From: Erysipelotrichaceae bacterium
Lineage (GTDB): Bacteria; Bacillota_I; Bacilli_A; Erysipelotrichales; Erysipelotrichaceae
Assembly: GCA_017533785.1 (NCBI GenBank)
Contig: JAFWII010000029.1
Coordinates: forward strand, 1 to 64,000
Length of the DNA: 64,000 nucleotides
Reading direction: 5' to 3'
In this document: piece by piece, positions 31,943 through 40,553 of the stretch
How the letters are laid out: the number at the start of each line of letters is the position of its first letter
Position numbering within the stretch: the stretch's first letter is position 1
Made by a program: the position numbers and the translations under genes
Notes under the pieces: model-generated
Database searches by the model: none
What the model saw: only the letters and a program-made list of their open reading frames with translations
What the model was told of the DNA's origin: nothing

Positions 31943-32632
31943 TCAGCGGTAGAAATAGGAAGTGTCCCTGCCTTCGTCGACCGAAGCGGCATACTTGACC
32001 GTGTCGAAATGCTCGTGCAGCAGGCGGACCGCTTTCTGCGTATCGCGCTGTTTCACGGCATCACAGATCGCCTGATGCTCCTCGATCAGACCGGGGACTC
32101 TTCCCGTCGTGCGGACTTCCAGATTCCGCCAGCGGCGCAGGTGCAGGTAGGCGTCGTCCAGGATCGTCTGGATCCCGCCGCGGCCTGCCTTGTCGAGCAG
32201 CACCTGGTGAAATAAGTCGTCGGTATAAAAGTATTCCTGAAGATAGCCGTTGCCCTTGGCATAGGCTCTCTTCTGTTCGTTGATCATTTTCTGCAGTAAG
32301 ACCGTCAGTTCCTCGATGCCATCGTTCGCTTCGATGATCTGCATGACCACCGCGGTCTCGCTGGCTTCGCGGAGAAAAAGGATATCCGCGATCTTGTTCA
32401 GGTCGATCAGGGAAACGAAACTGCCGCGCTGCGGATAGACTTCCAGCAGTCCCTTTTCGCGGAGCTTGGCAAAAGCGCCGCGCACCATGTGGCGGGTGCA
32501 GCCGTAGACCGCGCAGAGCTCATTCTCGCTGATCGCGTCTCCCGGCAGATACTCGCAGTTGACGATCTTTTTCAGCAGGTCATCGTAGATCTCCTCGCTG
32601 CTGATCATGGAGTGTTCCTGGAGTTTATTCAT
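31943..32632 (-). CDS. GntR-family regulator (FCD domain) of the acyl-CoA operon
   Basis: 229 aa. Winged helix at residues about 12-75 (GDAISENELCAVYGCTRHMV then RGAFAKLREKGLL), then an FCD-like helical domain (LIEEHQAICDAVKQRDTQKA). The start overlaps the end of the acyl-CoA ligase gene by eight bases, and the GGAGG site lies in that gene. It likely controls the operon; the palindrome TTGTCGACAA at 41731-41740, before the first gene, is a candidate target. Confidence 0.82.
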   Translation of the reverse strand: MNKLQEHSMISSEEIYDDLLKKIVNCEYLPGDAISENELCAVYGCTRHMVRGAFAKLREKGLLEVYPQRGSFVSLIDLNKIADILFLREASETAVVMQIIEANDGIEELTVLLQKMINEQKRAYAKGNGYLQEYFYTDDLFHQVLLDKAGRGGIQTILDDAYLHLRRWRNLEVRTTGRVPGLIEEHQAICDAVKQRDTQKAVRLLHEHFDTVKYAASVDEGRDTSYFYR

Positions 32633-34226
32633 CTGCCTGTTCCTCCTTCTTCAGGATCCTGCCGTCGGGACCGGCGTACAGTTTCTGTGCCAGTTCCTGC
32701 CGTTTGACTTTTCCGCTCGCCGTGACCGGAAAGCGGTCAAAGGGGATATAAGCATCCGGGACCTTGTAGTCCGCAAGCTCCTTCTTCAGGCGTAAACGGA
32801 TCTCGTTTTCCTGCAGGCTCTCCCCTTCTTTGAGGATGACGCAGGCGGCGATCCGTTCCTGGATCACCTCTGCGGGGATGGATACGACGCAGACATCGGA
32901 AAGCCACGGGCACTGTTCCAGCATGACGTTCTCGATCTCCTGCGGAGAGATGTTTTCGCCGCCGCGGATGATCAGATCCTTGCAGCGTCCCTTGATATAC
33001 AGATAGCCGTCCTCATCGAAACAGGCGATATCGCCGGTCTTCAGCCAGCCATCCTCATCGATCGTCTCCTTCGTCAGCTCCGGCATATGGTAATAGCCCT
33101 GCATGACGTTGTAGCCGCGCACTTCCAGCTCCCCTTCCTCACCGCAGGGCAGAACGCGTCTGTCATCCAGGGAAACGATCCGCGTTTCCATGTTGGGAAG
33201 GATCTTGCCGGCATTGCGGGCATTCTTTTCGTCCGGATCCGTCAGCGGAGAGAACGATACCGCCGGGGAAGTTTCAGTCTGCCCGTAGGAAGGCACGAGC
33301 CTCAGGGTCGGGAAACCGCGGCAGACATCCATATATTCCGAAGGCGAAATGCCGCTGCCGGCTATGATGCCGCAGCGCAGCGAAGAAAGATCGTAGTCTC
33401 TGAAATGCGGATTGCGCAGCATCGCCAGGAACATCGCCGGCACGCCGTTCAGGATCGTGCAGCGGTTCTCTTCGATGCATTCGAGCGTCGGTCTCGTCCG
33501 GAAAGAAGTCACCGGGCACATCGTGCAGCCCAGGATGATCGAGGAGATCAGACTGGAAGTCAGTCCGAAGCAGTGGAACAGGGAGACGCCGATGAACATC
33601 CGGTCCTCCGCGGTCCAGCCCATCGCTTCGATCGTGGCGCGGGCGGTATTGGTCAGGTTGTAATGGCTCAGCATGACGCCTTTCGGCTGTCCGGTCGTGC
33701 CGGAAGTCAACAGCATCGCCAGCACATCGTCCGGACCCGCTTCAGGCGCAGGCAGTTCTGTCTGCTTTTCGGTTCCGGTAAACTTCTCTTCGGTAAGGTC
33801 GCCGACACTGCCGCCGACCGGCACCGCCAGCAGATCAGGGAATTCCTCCTGCAGAGCGGAAACGATCGGCAGGAATTTCACATCCTTATGGCCGTCTCCG
33901 TAAAGCAGGGCTTTCAGTTCCGCGTAGCGGATGATCCCGCGGACCTCGGATCCCTTGAAAGAGGTGTTTACCGCGACCGGCAGGCAGTCGAGCTTGACGG
34001 CAGCGAGAAAAGCGACGATCCAGTTATAGGAATTGGCGCACCAGATCCCAAGATGATCGCCGTGCTTTATCCCGGAATTCAAAAGACGCACCGCGAAACA
34101 GCTGCTGCTGCGGTCGATCTCAGACCATGTGAAAGCCTTTCCGTGAAAGATCACGGCTGTCTTTCCGGGCGATCTTCTGACCGTATCCTGCAGGTATTCT
34201 GTCAATGTGCGTCTTTCGAGTTCCAT
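32625..34226 (-). CDS. Acyl-CoA synthetase (AMP-forming)
   Basis: 533 aa of the ANL superfamily. The P-loop is AMLLTSGTTGQPKGVMLSHY (about residues 171-190), the A5/A7 region is VPSYGQTETSPAVSF and GWLKTGDIACFDEDGYLYIK, and the C-terminal domain has GGENISPQEIENVM plus the catalytic-lysine motif TASGKVKRQELA. It activates a free carboxylic acid to its CoA thioester with ATP. In this operon it would prime the CoA cycle that the class III CoA transferase then sustains. The closest named relatives are medium-chain and aryl-acid ligases; the substrate is not determined. Confidence 0.9.
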   Translation of the reverse strand: MELERRTLTEYLQDTVRRSPGKTAVIFHGKAFTWSEIDRSSSCFAVRLLNSGIKHGDHLGIWCANSYNWIVAFLAAVKLDCLPVAVNTSFKGSEVRGIIRYAELKALLYGDGHKDVKFLPIVSALQEEFPDLLAVPVGGSVGDLTEEKFTGTEKQTELPAPEAGPDDVLAMLLTSGTTGQPKGVMLSHYNLTNTARATIEAMGWTAEDRMFIGVSLFHCFGLTSSLISSIILGCTMCPVTSFRTRPTLECIEENRCTILNGVPAMFLAMLRNPHFRDYDLSSLRCGIIAGSGISPSEYMDVCRGFPTLRLVPSYGQTETSPAVSFSPLTDPDEKNARNAGKILPNMETRIVSLDDRRVLPCGEEGELEVRGYNVMQGYYHMPELTKETIDEDGWLKTGDIACFDEDGYLYIKGRCKDLIIRGGENISPQEIENVMLEQCPWLSDVCVVSIPAEVIQERIAACVILKEGESLQENEIRLRLKKELADYKVPDAYIPFDRFPVTASGKVKRQELAQKLYAGPDGRILKKEEQADE

Positions 34227-34244
34227 AGATTATCCTTTTGTTTT

Positions 34245-35489
34245 CTAGCCGATGCGGACCGTATCCGTCGCTTCGCCGGCAGCGATCATCGCATCGATCT
34301 GTTCCCTGGTGTAGCCCAGTTCCGCGAGCACTTCACGGGTATCCTGGCCTAAGAAATGAGCGGGTTTGTATTCCGGCAGTTCCGTATCCTGGAACATAAC
34401 CGGGGTGCGGACCATCGTCCGTTTGTTGCCGTTGGGGAAAGTGACTTCCGTCAGGATGTCGCTGGCGAACGCCTGCTCGTCCTTCAGGATCTCGTCCCAG
34501 GTCTGGCAGACCGCGAACGGCAGGTCGGCCTTCTTCATCTGGCTGACCCAGTATTTGACGTCGTGCTTGGCGACTTCCTCGTTGAACAGCGCATCCCATT
34601 CCTCGAGATGGTTGACCAGATTGGTCTGCGGATAGAAACGCGGATCGTTGACGAGGTCCGGACGGTTCAGCGCTTCGCCGACGAACTTGTTGAAGAGACG
34701 GTCGTACGCCGGTACCGAGAACATGAACCAGCGGTCGTCCGAAGTTCTTCTGGCGGAGTTCAGCGGGTTGGTCAGTTCCGCCTTGCGGATCGGATACTGG
34801 GTGGACTTATCGCCGTACTGGCTGGCGATCAGGTACAGGGAGACATCCCTGACACCGCTGTGATAGAGGCTGACGACGACCTTGTCGCCGCGGCCGGTCT
34901 TTTCCGCGCGGTATAAAGCTGCCAGAACACCGGAAGCCAGGCTCATCGCGACCTGATGGTCACCGAAGCCGGCCAGCGGCATCATCGGCTCGCTGCCTTT
35001 GTCATAAAGCGTTCCCATGACGCCGGAATGTGCGAAGTAAGCGGTGAAGTCGAAACCCGGCAGATCCTTGTCGGGACCCTTCTCACCGTAACCGGAGACG
35101 ATGCCGTAAACGAGTTTCGGGTATTTGACTTTCAGAGTATCGTAGTCGAGGCCGGCTCTCTCGAGCGCAGGCTGACGCCAGTTGGTCAGAAAGATATCGG
35201 CGTTCGCGATCAGTTTTTCAAGAGCCTCACGGCCGGCTGCGCTCTTGGTGTCGAGGGTGACACAGCGCTTGCCGGTATTCTCCAGGGTAAAGCTCGTATC
35301 TTCCGGATCACCGAACGGACGGCCTTCGTTGACCGCGGTGTAGCGCAGGTCGTCGCCTTTCGGACGTTCGACCTTGATGACGTCGGCGCCCAGGTCCGCG
35401 AGGTAACGGGCGCAGCAGGGAGCAGCGATGAAAGTCGCCAGCTCAACGATCTTGATGCCCTCTAACGGGCGGGTATTGTATTCGGTCAT
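34245..35489 (-). CDS. Family III CoA transferase (CaiB/BaiF, FldA/HadA-like)
   Basis: 414 aa. IKVVELATFIAAPCCARYLA-type start (KIVELATFIAAPCCARYLAD), ADVIKVERPKGDDLR, and the catalytic-Asp loop GEKGPDKDLPGFDFTAYFAH (about residues 134-153) define the family. It moves CoA from the reduced product to a new substrate acid, conserving ATP. The homologous positions in C. difficile (hadA) and C. sporogenes (fldA) Stickland operons lie beside the same dehydratase genes. Its ATG overlaps nothing upstream, but the dehydratase stop is at the same base, so the genes are tightly packed. Confidence 0.9.
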   Translation of the reverse strand: MTEYNTRPLEGIKIVELATFIAAPCCARYLADLGADVIKVERPKGDDLRYTAVNEGRPFGDPEDTSFTLENTGKRCVTLDTKSAAGREALEKLIANADIFLTNWRQPALERAGLDYDTLKVKYPKLVYGIVSGYGEKGPDKDLPGFDFTAYFAHSGVMGTLYDKGSEPMMPLAGFGDHQVAMSLASGVLAALYRAEKTGRGDKVVVSLYHSGVRDVSLYLIASQYGDKSTQYPIRKAELTNPLNSARRTSDDRWFMFSVPAYDRLFNKFVGEALNRPDLVNDPRFYPQTNLVNHLEEWDALFNEEVAKHDVKYWVSQMKKADLPFAVCQTWDEILKDEQAFASDILTEVTFPNGNKRTMVRTPVMFQDTELPEYKPAHFLGQDTREVLAELGYTREQIDAMIAAGEATDTVRIG

Positions 35490-36610
35490 TATTTACTCTC
35501 CATCATTTCCTTGAACGATTCGATGATCGTCGCAGCCTGTTCGTAATTCTCCATCTGGCGGTCGACCTCGACCTCCACGATCGGCAGTCCGGCTGCCTTG
35601 CAGGCGTTGCGGATCAGCGGATAATCGAATTCTTCGGGGTCGCAGAACTTCGTCAGGATCATCAGCACACCGTCGGCTTCGACGGCCTTGGCGGTCTCGA
35701 CCAGGGTCTCGACACGGCGCTTCAGCGGATCATAGAGCACGGAGCAGTTGTCCCTGCTGGCGTGTTTCTTCGCCAGCGCGACCAGTCCGTCGTTGCCTGC
35801 TTCGATATCTGTCTTGTACTGACGGCTTTCGGCGGCGATATCATCCGCCACGATCTGCAGTCCGTTTTCATCGAGGATCTGCAGCAGCGACGGTGCGTCG
35901 GCCAGGATGCCGGTCGTAACGATGCGCAGTTTCTTTCCTTCTGCTTTCTGTTCTTTCAGCTCCTTCAGGAACTGTTTCAGCAGGGCGGAGTGCTCCTCTT
36001 TGCGTAAGAAGGTCGCGCTCTTGAAGATCCAGCTGCGCTGCTGGGCGCTGATCTCCGGATGAGCAGCCAGTTCCTTTACGGTCTCGCGCATCAGCGCGTT
36101 ATGTTCGTTGTAGATCTCCAAAGAGACGCGCAGCAGTTTTTCGGAGAAGACCTTGCCGGTCGCCTTCTGCAGGTCGGCGATGACTCTCTCATAACTGTGC
36201 AGCGTATACTCGAGCGCATACTCCGGCTTGCGGTTCTGCGGATAGGTCATCGGGATAAAGGGGATCGACGGAACGGCGTATTTCCAGTTCTCGCCCAGGA
36301 CTTTCAGAGAGTCGCAGAGAGAGGGAACGATTAGGGCGCTGACGCCTTCGTAAGCGCCTTTCATGCCCAGTTCCAGGATCGACTGCACGATCGAACAGAT
36401 GAAGGCCGGGAAATAGCGTTTGGACTGGTTCAGCTGCAGATCGCCGCCCCAGGCGCCCATCGGGACAAGACCCATGGAGTGGACGATCTCTTCCGGCGTA
36501 TAGACCGGCGCGACCAGCACGATCTGCTTGCCTTCCGCCAGATAGCGTTCTTTCAGGGCTTCCGGATGTTCGGCTGCCTCTTGGAATTTCTTCAGGATAT
36601 CGTCAAGCAT
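35489..36610 (-). CDS. 2-Hydroxyacyl-CoA dehydratase, beta-type subunit
   Basis: 373 aa of the HgdB/HadC/FldC family. VAPVYTPEEIVHSMGLVPMG near the start and conserved cysteines in FPAFICSIVQSI, VPSLCDSLKV and LTKFCDPEEFDYP could bind a [4Fe-4S] cluster. With the neighbouring subunit it forms the oxygen-sensitive dehydratase that removes water from (R)-2-hydroxyacyl-CoA to give enoyl-CoA by a ketyl-radical route. It needs one electron from the activator encoded upstream. Substrate chain is unknown. Confidence 0.88.
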   Translation of the reverse strand: MLDDILKKFQEAAEHPEALKERYLAEGKQIVLVAPVYTPEEIVHSMGLVPMGAWGGDLQLNQSKRYFPAFICSIVQSILELGMKGAYEGVSALIVPSLCDSLKVLGENWKYAVPSIPFIPMTYPQNRKPEYALEYTLHSYERVIADLQKATGKVFSEKLLRVSLEIYNEHNALMRETVKELAAHPEISAQQRSWIFKSATFLRKEEHSALLKQFLKELKEQKAEGKKLRIVTTGILADAPSLLQILDENGLQIVADDIAAESRQYKTDIEAGNDGLVALAKKHASRDNCSVLYDPLKRRVETLVETAKAVEADGVLMILTKFCDPEEFDYPLIRNACKAAGLPIVEVEVDRQMENYEQAATIIESFKEMMESK

Positions 36611-36611
36611 C

Positions 36612-37844
36612 TTAAGCCTCCTTGTTGGACTGCATGATCTCAGTCAGTCCCTGGACACGGGTATCGTACTGGGCCTCGGAGAAGTTGCGCGGATCCGCCT
36701 GGTCGCCGTCGAAACTGACGACCGGGATATCGCATTCCTTCCCGATCTGGCGGCTCATCTCGTACATGAAGCCGCTCCACAGTTTGCAGGAACGGTTGGT
36801 ATGGACCAGCAGGCCCTCCACGCTGTTGTCCTTGCAGAGCTTGATCCGCTTGTCTCTTGCGTATTCGAGGTTGATCGCGTTCGGCACTTTCGCATAAGTG
36901 CGGCACATGTCGTCGAAGTCCTTGTAGATGAAACCGAATGCGTCGGCATAGATCGTGGTGACCATGTTGATGCCACGGTCGCGCAGACCGTGCGCAGTGA
37001 CCCGCAGCCACGGCCAGCAGGCGATGCCTTCGAACATGATGCGGTATTTCTCTTCGCCGCGGTAGGTGCTGACGCCCTTCTCGTGGTTTTCCTTATATTC
37101 CTTCAATAAGGTCTCCATCGCTTCCGCCGCTTCGAGCTTGCCTCTGGCGGTGACCATGACAGCCATGTGATTCAGCAGGTCAAAGCCGTTGAACGGAGAC
37201 GGCGTGTATTTCGCGGTAGCCGTCGCTTCAAGCCAGGCGCGGCTGGTGCGTCCGGAGATCTCCATGACCTCACGGTAGCGGTCCCAGCTCCATTTCTTCC
37301 CGGTGATCTCCTCCAGCTGTCTGATCGCGTCCAGGAACTGGTTTTTGATATACGCGACTTCGGAGTCGGAGACTTCATAGTCGGGATTGAACGGGATATC
37401 GATCATGATCATCGGGATATTGAGTTCTCTTGAGAGGTTCTCATACCATTTGATCATGCAGTTGCAGATGTTGTTGCAGCATAAGACGTAGTCCGGCATC
37501 GGCACCGGCTGTTCATCAGCCTGGGCGCCGGATGCGTACGCCAGCGAGATGCGCGCGTAAGCGCAGATATCGTTGGAATAGCCCTGTCCTTCCGCGACCG
37601 AGCACATCCTTTCACCGCCGCCGCGGGCGGCAATGCCGGCTGCCTGGTTTTCCGGGTAGCAGACATACAGACCGAGCGTCTCCGGGATCTCGACCGGGAA
37701 GTTGCTGGAGCACCAGCCGACGAGCTCTCCCCTTTCCTTGGCTGCGAACGCGTCATCATACGCCTTCTTGGCGATCATGTTGAGCTTGTATTTCGCAGAA
37801 TTCGGATCCAGAGGCGGTCTCTGTTTCTTGATTTCTTCAGCCAT
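36612..37844 (-). CDS. 2-Hydroxyacyl-CoA dehydratase, alpha-type subunit
   Basis: 410 aa from the ATG at 37844, which has AAAGGAGAG upstream; an earlier ATG ten codons back has none. Family features are WCSSNFPVEIPETLGLYVCY, MCSVAEGQGYSNDICAYARI, YVLCCNNICNCMIKWYEN and LVHTNRSCKLWSG, several of which supply cluster-binding cysteines. It pairs with the next gene product as the HgdA/HadB/FldB-type subunit. The start overlaps the activator gene by eight bases. Confidence 0.88.
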   Translation of the reverse strand: MAEEIKKQRPPLDPNSAKYKLNMIAKKAYDDAFAAKERGELVGWCSSNFPVEIPETLGLYVCYPENQAAGIAARGGGERMCSVAEGQGYSNDICAYARISLAYASGAQADEQPVPMPDYVLCCNNICNCMIKWYENLSRELNIPMIMIDIPFNPDYEVSDSEVAYIKNQFLDAIRQLEEITGKKWSWDRYREVMEISGRTSRAWLEATATAKYTPSPFNGFDLLNHMAVMVTARGKLEAAEAMETLLKEYKENHEKGVSTYRGEEKYRIMFEGIACWPWLRVTAHGLRDRGINMVTTIYADAFGFIYKDFDDMCRTYAKVPNAINLEYARDKRIKLCKDNSVEGLLVHTNRSCKLWSGFMYEMSRQIGKECDIPVVSFDGDQADPRNFSEAQYDTRVQGLTEIMQSNKEA

Positions 37845-38637
37845 CTTTTCTCTCCTTTGCAGTAGCGCGTTCATACGCGTGGATCGCCGCTCCGAGCGCG
37901 CCTGTCAGCTGCGCCAGCGGCGAGTATTCGATCTCTGTTCCGAGTTCTTCCGCAAGCGCCTCGCGGACGCCGCCGTTGATGGCGACACCACCGCTCATGC
38001 AGACTTTTTCCTCGATACCTGTCCGTTTGGCCAGCGCGCCGACGCGGCTGGCGACGGATCTGCAGATACCCTTGACGAGCGCCGGGATGTCGGCGCCGTT
38101 GGCAAGCTGGGAGATGACTTCGGATTCCGCGAACACCGTGCAGGTGCTCGAGATCTTCAGCGCCTCCTCCGCCCTGGCTGCCTCTTCTTCCAGCTGAGAG
38201 ACGTCGAGCTGCAGGATATTGGCCATGACTTCCAGGAAGCGGCCGGTGCCGGCAGCGCACTTATCGTTCATCAGGAAGCCGGTCATCCGCCCTTCCTCGT
38301 CGAGCTTCATGACCTTGGCGTCCTGTCCGCCGATATCGATGACAGTCCGTACTTCCGGGAACAGGAAGTGACTGCCCTTGGCGTGACAGCTGAGCTCGGA
38401 AAGCTGCGCATCCGCCTCTTCGTAGGTTTTTCGCCCGTACCCGGTGACAACGGTATAGGCGATCTCCTCATTTGTCAGACCGGAACTCTTCAGAAGCTCC
38501 TCCCTGACGGTCCCGGGACCTTTGGTGCCGGTCCCGGCGTGGATCAGATAGGTCGATACGACTTCGCTGCCATCCTTCAGGATGACGCCTTTGGAGGTCG
38601 TCGAACCGATATCGATCCCCATTGTGTAACAGCTCAT
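37837..38637 (-). CDS. 2-Hydroxyacyl-CoA dehydratase activator (ATPase)
   Basis: 266 aa of the BadF/BadG/BcrA/HgdC family. YTMGIDIGSTTSKGVILKDG is the ASKHA phosphate loop; VIDIGGQDAKVM and MNDKCAAGTGRFLEVMA carry the second loop and the Cys that, with a second conserved Cys (STCTVFAESEV), holds a [4Fe-4S] cluster between two subunits. It uses ATP to push one electron into the dehydratase. It corresponds to HadI/FldI. The stop overlaps the next start by eight bases. Confidence 0.92.
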   Translation of the reverse strand: MSCYTMGIDIGSTTSKGVILKDGSEVVSTYLIHAGTGTKGPGTVREELLKSSGLTNEEIAYTVVTGYGRKTYEEADAQLSELSCHAKGSHFLFPEVRTVIDIGGQDAKVMKLDEEGRMTGFLMNDKCAAGTGRFLEVMANILQLDVSQLEEEAARAEEALKISSTCTVFAESEVISQLANGADIPALVKGICRSVASRVGALAKRTGIEEKVCMSGGVAINGGVREALAEELGTEIEYSPLAQLTGALGAAIHAYERATAKERKDG

Positions 38638-39734
38638 TTCGCCGCTTTTGCCGCTTTGATCGAAGCGATCATTTTTGGAACGACTTCAAACAGGTCACCG
38701 GCGATGCCGTAGGTAGCTGCTTCAAAAATCGGGGCGGAAGGATTGGTGTTGACCGCGATGACGGTCTCGGAATCCTGCATGCCCGCTTTGTGCTGGATCG
38801 CACCGGAGATGCCCAGCGCGACATAGATCTTCGGACGGACGGTCTTGCCGGTCTGTCCGATCTGCAGTTCGTGGTCCAGCCAGCCGGCTTCGACTGCCGG
38901 ACGGGAACCGGCAACGACGCCGTTTCCCAGGACATCGGCGAGCTCCTGTGCGAGCGCCATGCCTTTTTCGACGTCTTTGGAGATGCCGGCGCCGACAGCG
39001 ACGACGATCTCCGCACCGGTCAGATCGACGCCCTTCTTTTCTTCGGTGACGATCTCCACGACCTTGACGAGCGGATCCTTCAGGGTGACGGAGTAGTCTT
39101 CCACGAGGACATTCTTCGCCTTGGTTTCGTCGAATTCGCCCTTCTTCATGACGCCCGGGCGGACCGTCGACATGCAGGGACGGAAACGCGGGCAGGTGAT
39201 CGTAGCCATCATATGACCGCCGAAAGCCGGACGTGTCATCTTGAGGTTGGTGTCTTCCATTTTGAACTTTCTCGTCGAGAGATCGATCGAGGAAGCTTCC
39301 TTCAGGAAGTCGAGGTATTTGTTCATATCGATGTCGAGATGGGTGCAGTCCGCGGTCAGGCCGGTATGCAGTCTTGCCGCGCAGCGCGGCGCCAGGTCAC
39401 GGCCGATCGTGGATGCCCCGATCAGCAGGACTTCCGGTTTCTTGTCCATGACGATCTGGCAGAGCGCGTCTGCATAGGTCTCGGAGGAGTAATCCTTCAG
39501 AGCCGGATCCTCGATCACGTAGACCTTGTCGGCGCCGTAGCCGCCAATCTCGTTGGCGAGGTCTTTGACGTTATAGCCGAGCAGAACGCCGACAAGTTGG
39601 GAATGACGCTCATCCGCCAGCTTGCGGCCTTCGGAAACGAGTTCGAAATCCGTTTCCATCAGTTTGCCGCGGCGCTGTTCACAGAAGACCCAGATATCGC
39701 GGAAATCTTCGATCTTTGCACTGTTGTATTCCAT
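38634..39734 (-). CDS. etfA: Electron-transfer flavoprotein alpha subunit
   Basis: 366 aa. The C-terminal FAD domain contains GSRPAVEAGWLDHELQIGQT, GKTVRPKIYVALGISGAIQH and AVNTNPSAPIFEAATYGIAG, the EtfA signature. An N-terminal extension of about 60 residues precedes the nucleotide-like fold (VGVLLGYNVKDLANEIGGYG), as in anaerobic Etf proteins linked to acyl-CoA reductases. No extra ferredoxin domain is present. With EtfB it passes electrons to the acyl-CoA dehydrogenase, possibly by bifurcation with NADH. The ATGA overlap joins it to the activator gene. Confidence 0.92.
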   Translation of the reverse strand: MEYNSAKIEDFRDIWVFCEQRRGKLMETDFELVSEGRKLADERHSQLVGVLLGYNVKDLANEIGGYGADKVYVIEDPALKDYSSETYADALCQIVMDKKPEVLLIGASTIGRDLAPRCAARLHTGLTADCTHLDIDMNKYLDFLKEASSIDLSTRKFKMEDTNLKMTRPAFGGHMMATITCPRFRPCMSTVRPGVMKKGEFDETKAKNVLVEDYSVTLKDPLVKVVEIVTEEKKGVDLTGAEIVVAVGAGISKDVEKGMALAQELADVLGNGVVAGSRPAVEAGWLDHELQIGQTGKTVRPKIYVALGISGAIQHKAGMQDSETVIAVNTNPSAPIFEAATYGIAGDLFEVVPKMIASIKAAKAAK

Positions 39735-39743
39735 GGGAGCCTC

Positions 39744-40544
39744 CTAGATCAGCTGCGCTTTGGCGAGCTTTGCCGCCAGCGCATCGGTCTTTTCCTGTGT
39801 CGTTCCTTCCAGCATCTCGCCGCCCTTGGCGACCGGCGGGGTAAAGGACTGGAAGATCGTCGTCGGAGAACCGGCCAGACCGATCGTAGTCTTATCGATC
39901 AGCGGTTCATTTTCCAGTGTCGGGTAATCGAGCACGGTGATCGGTCTGTCGAAGCATTCCAGGATGCCGCGGACCGTCATGTAGCGGGGTTCATTGAGTT
40001 CCTTGATGCAGGTGATCAGGACCGGCGTCTCGACCTCGACTTTCATATAGCCGTCTTCAGTCATGCGTTTGACGAAGACTTTGCCGTTTTCGTATTTCAC
40101 TTCCCCGGCGTAGGTGACCTGGGGGATGTTCAGTTTTTCCGCGATCTGCGGGCCGACCTGAGCGGTATCGCCGTCGATCGCCTGTCTGCCGCAGAAAATG
40201 ATGTCGTCCTTCTCAAGACCGAGGTGATGGATGCCTCCGGCGATGACCTGGGAGGTCGCAAAGGTATCGGAACCGCCGAATTCACGGCCGGAGATCAGGA
40301 CAGCCTTGTCGATGCCCATCGCATAGAGTTCGCGAAGCATGCTTTCGGCAGCCGGCGGACCCATGGTGACGGCGATGACTTCACAGCCTTCCTGGTCCTT
40401 GATCTGCAGGGCAGCCTCAACGGCATTGAGGTCGTCGGGGTTGATGATCGTTTTCATCGAAGCCCGGTCGAGGACACCGTTCTCTTTAACAGCGACTTTC
40501 CCGGATGTGTCCGGAACCTGTTTTACACATACATAGATCTTCAT
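39744..40544 (-). CDS. etfB: Electron-transfer flavoprotein beta subunit
   Basis: 266 aa. MKIYVCVKQVPDTSGKVAVK, the loop VIAVTMGPPAAESMLRELYA and FCGRQAIDGDTAQVGPQIAE identify EtfB. It binds the second flavin or AMP and docks on the dehydrogenase. Gene order acyl-CoA dehydrogenase - etfB - etfA matches the bcd-etfBA, acdB-etfBA and carCDE loci of anaerobes. Confidence 0.92.
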   Translation of the reverse strand: MKIYVCVKQVPDTSGKVAVKENGVLDRASMKTIINPDDLNAVEAALQIKDQEGCEVIAVTMGPPAAESMLRELYAMGIDKAVLISGREFGGSDTFATSQVIAGGIHHLGLEKDDIIFCGRQAIDGDTAQVGPQIAEKLNIPQVTYAGEVKYENGKVFVKRMTEDGYMKVEVETPVLITCIKELNEPRYMTVRGILECFDRPITVLDYPTLENEPLIDKTTIGLAGSPTTIFQSFTPPVAKGGEMLEGTTQEKTDALAAKLAKAQLI

Positions 40545-40553
40545 AGCTTCCTC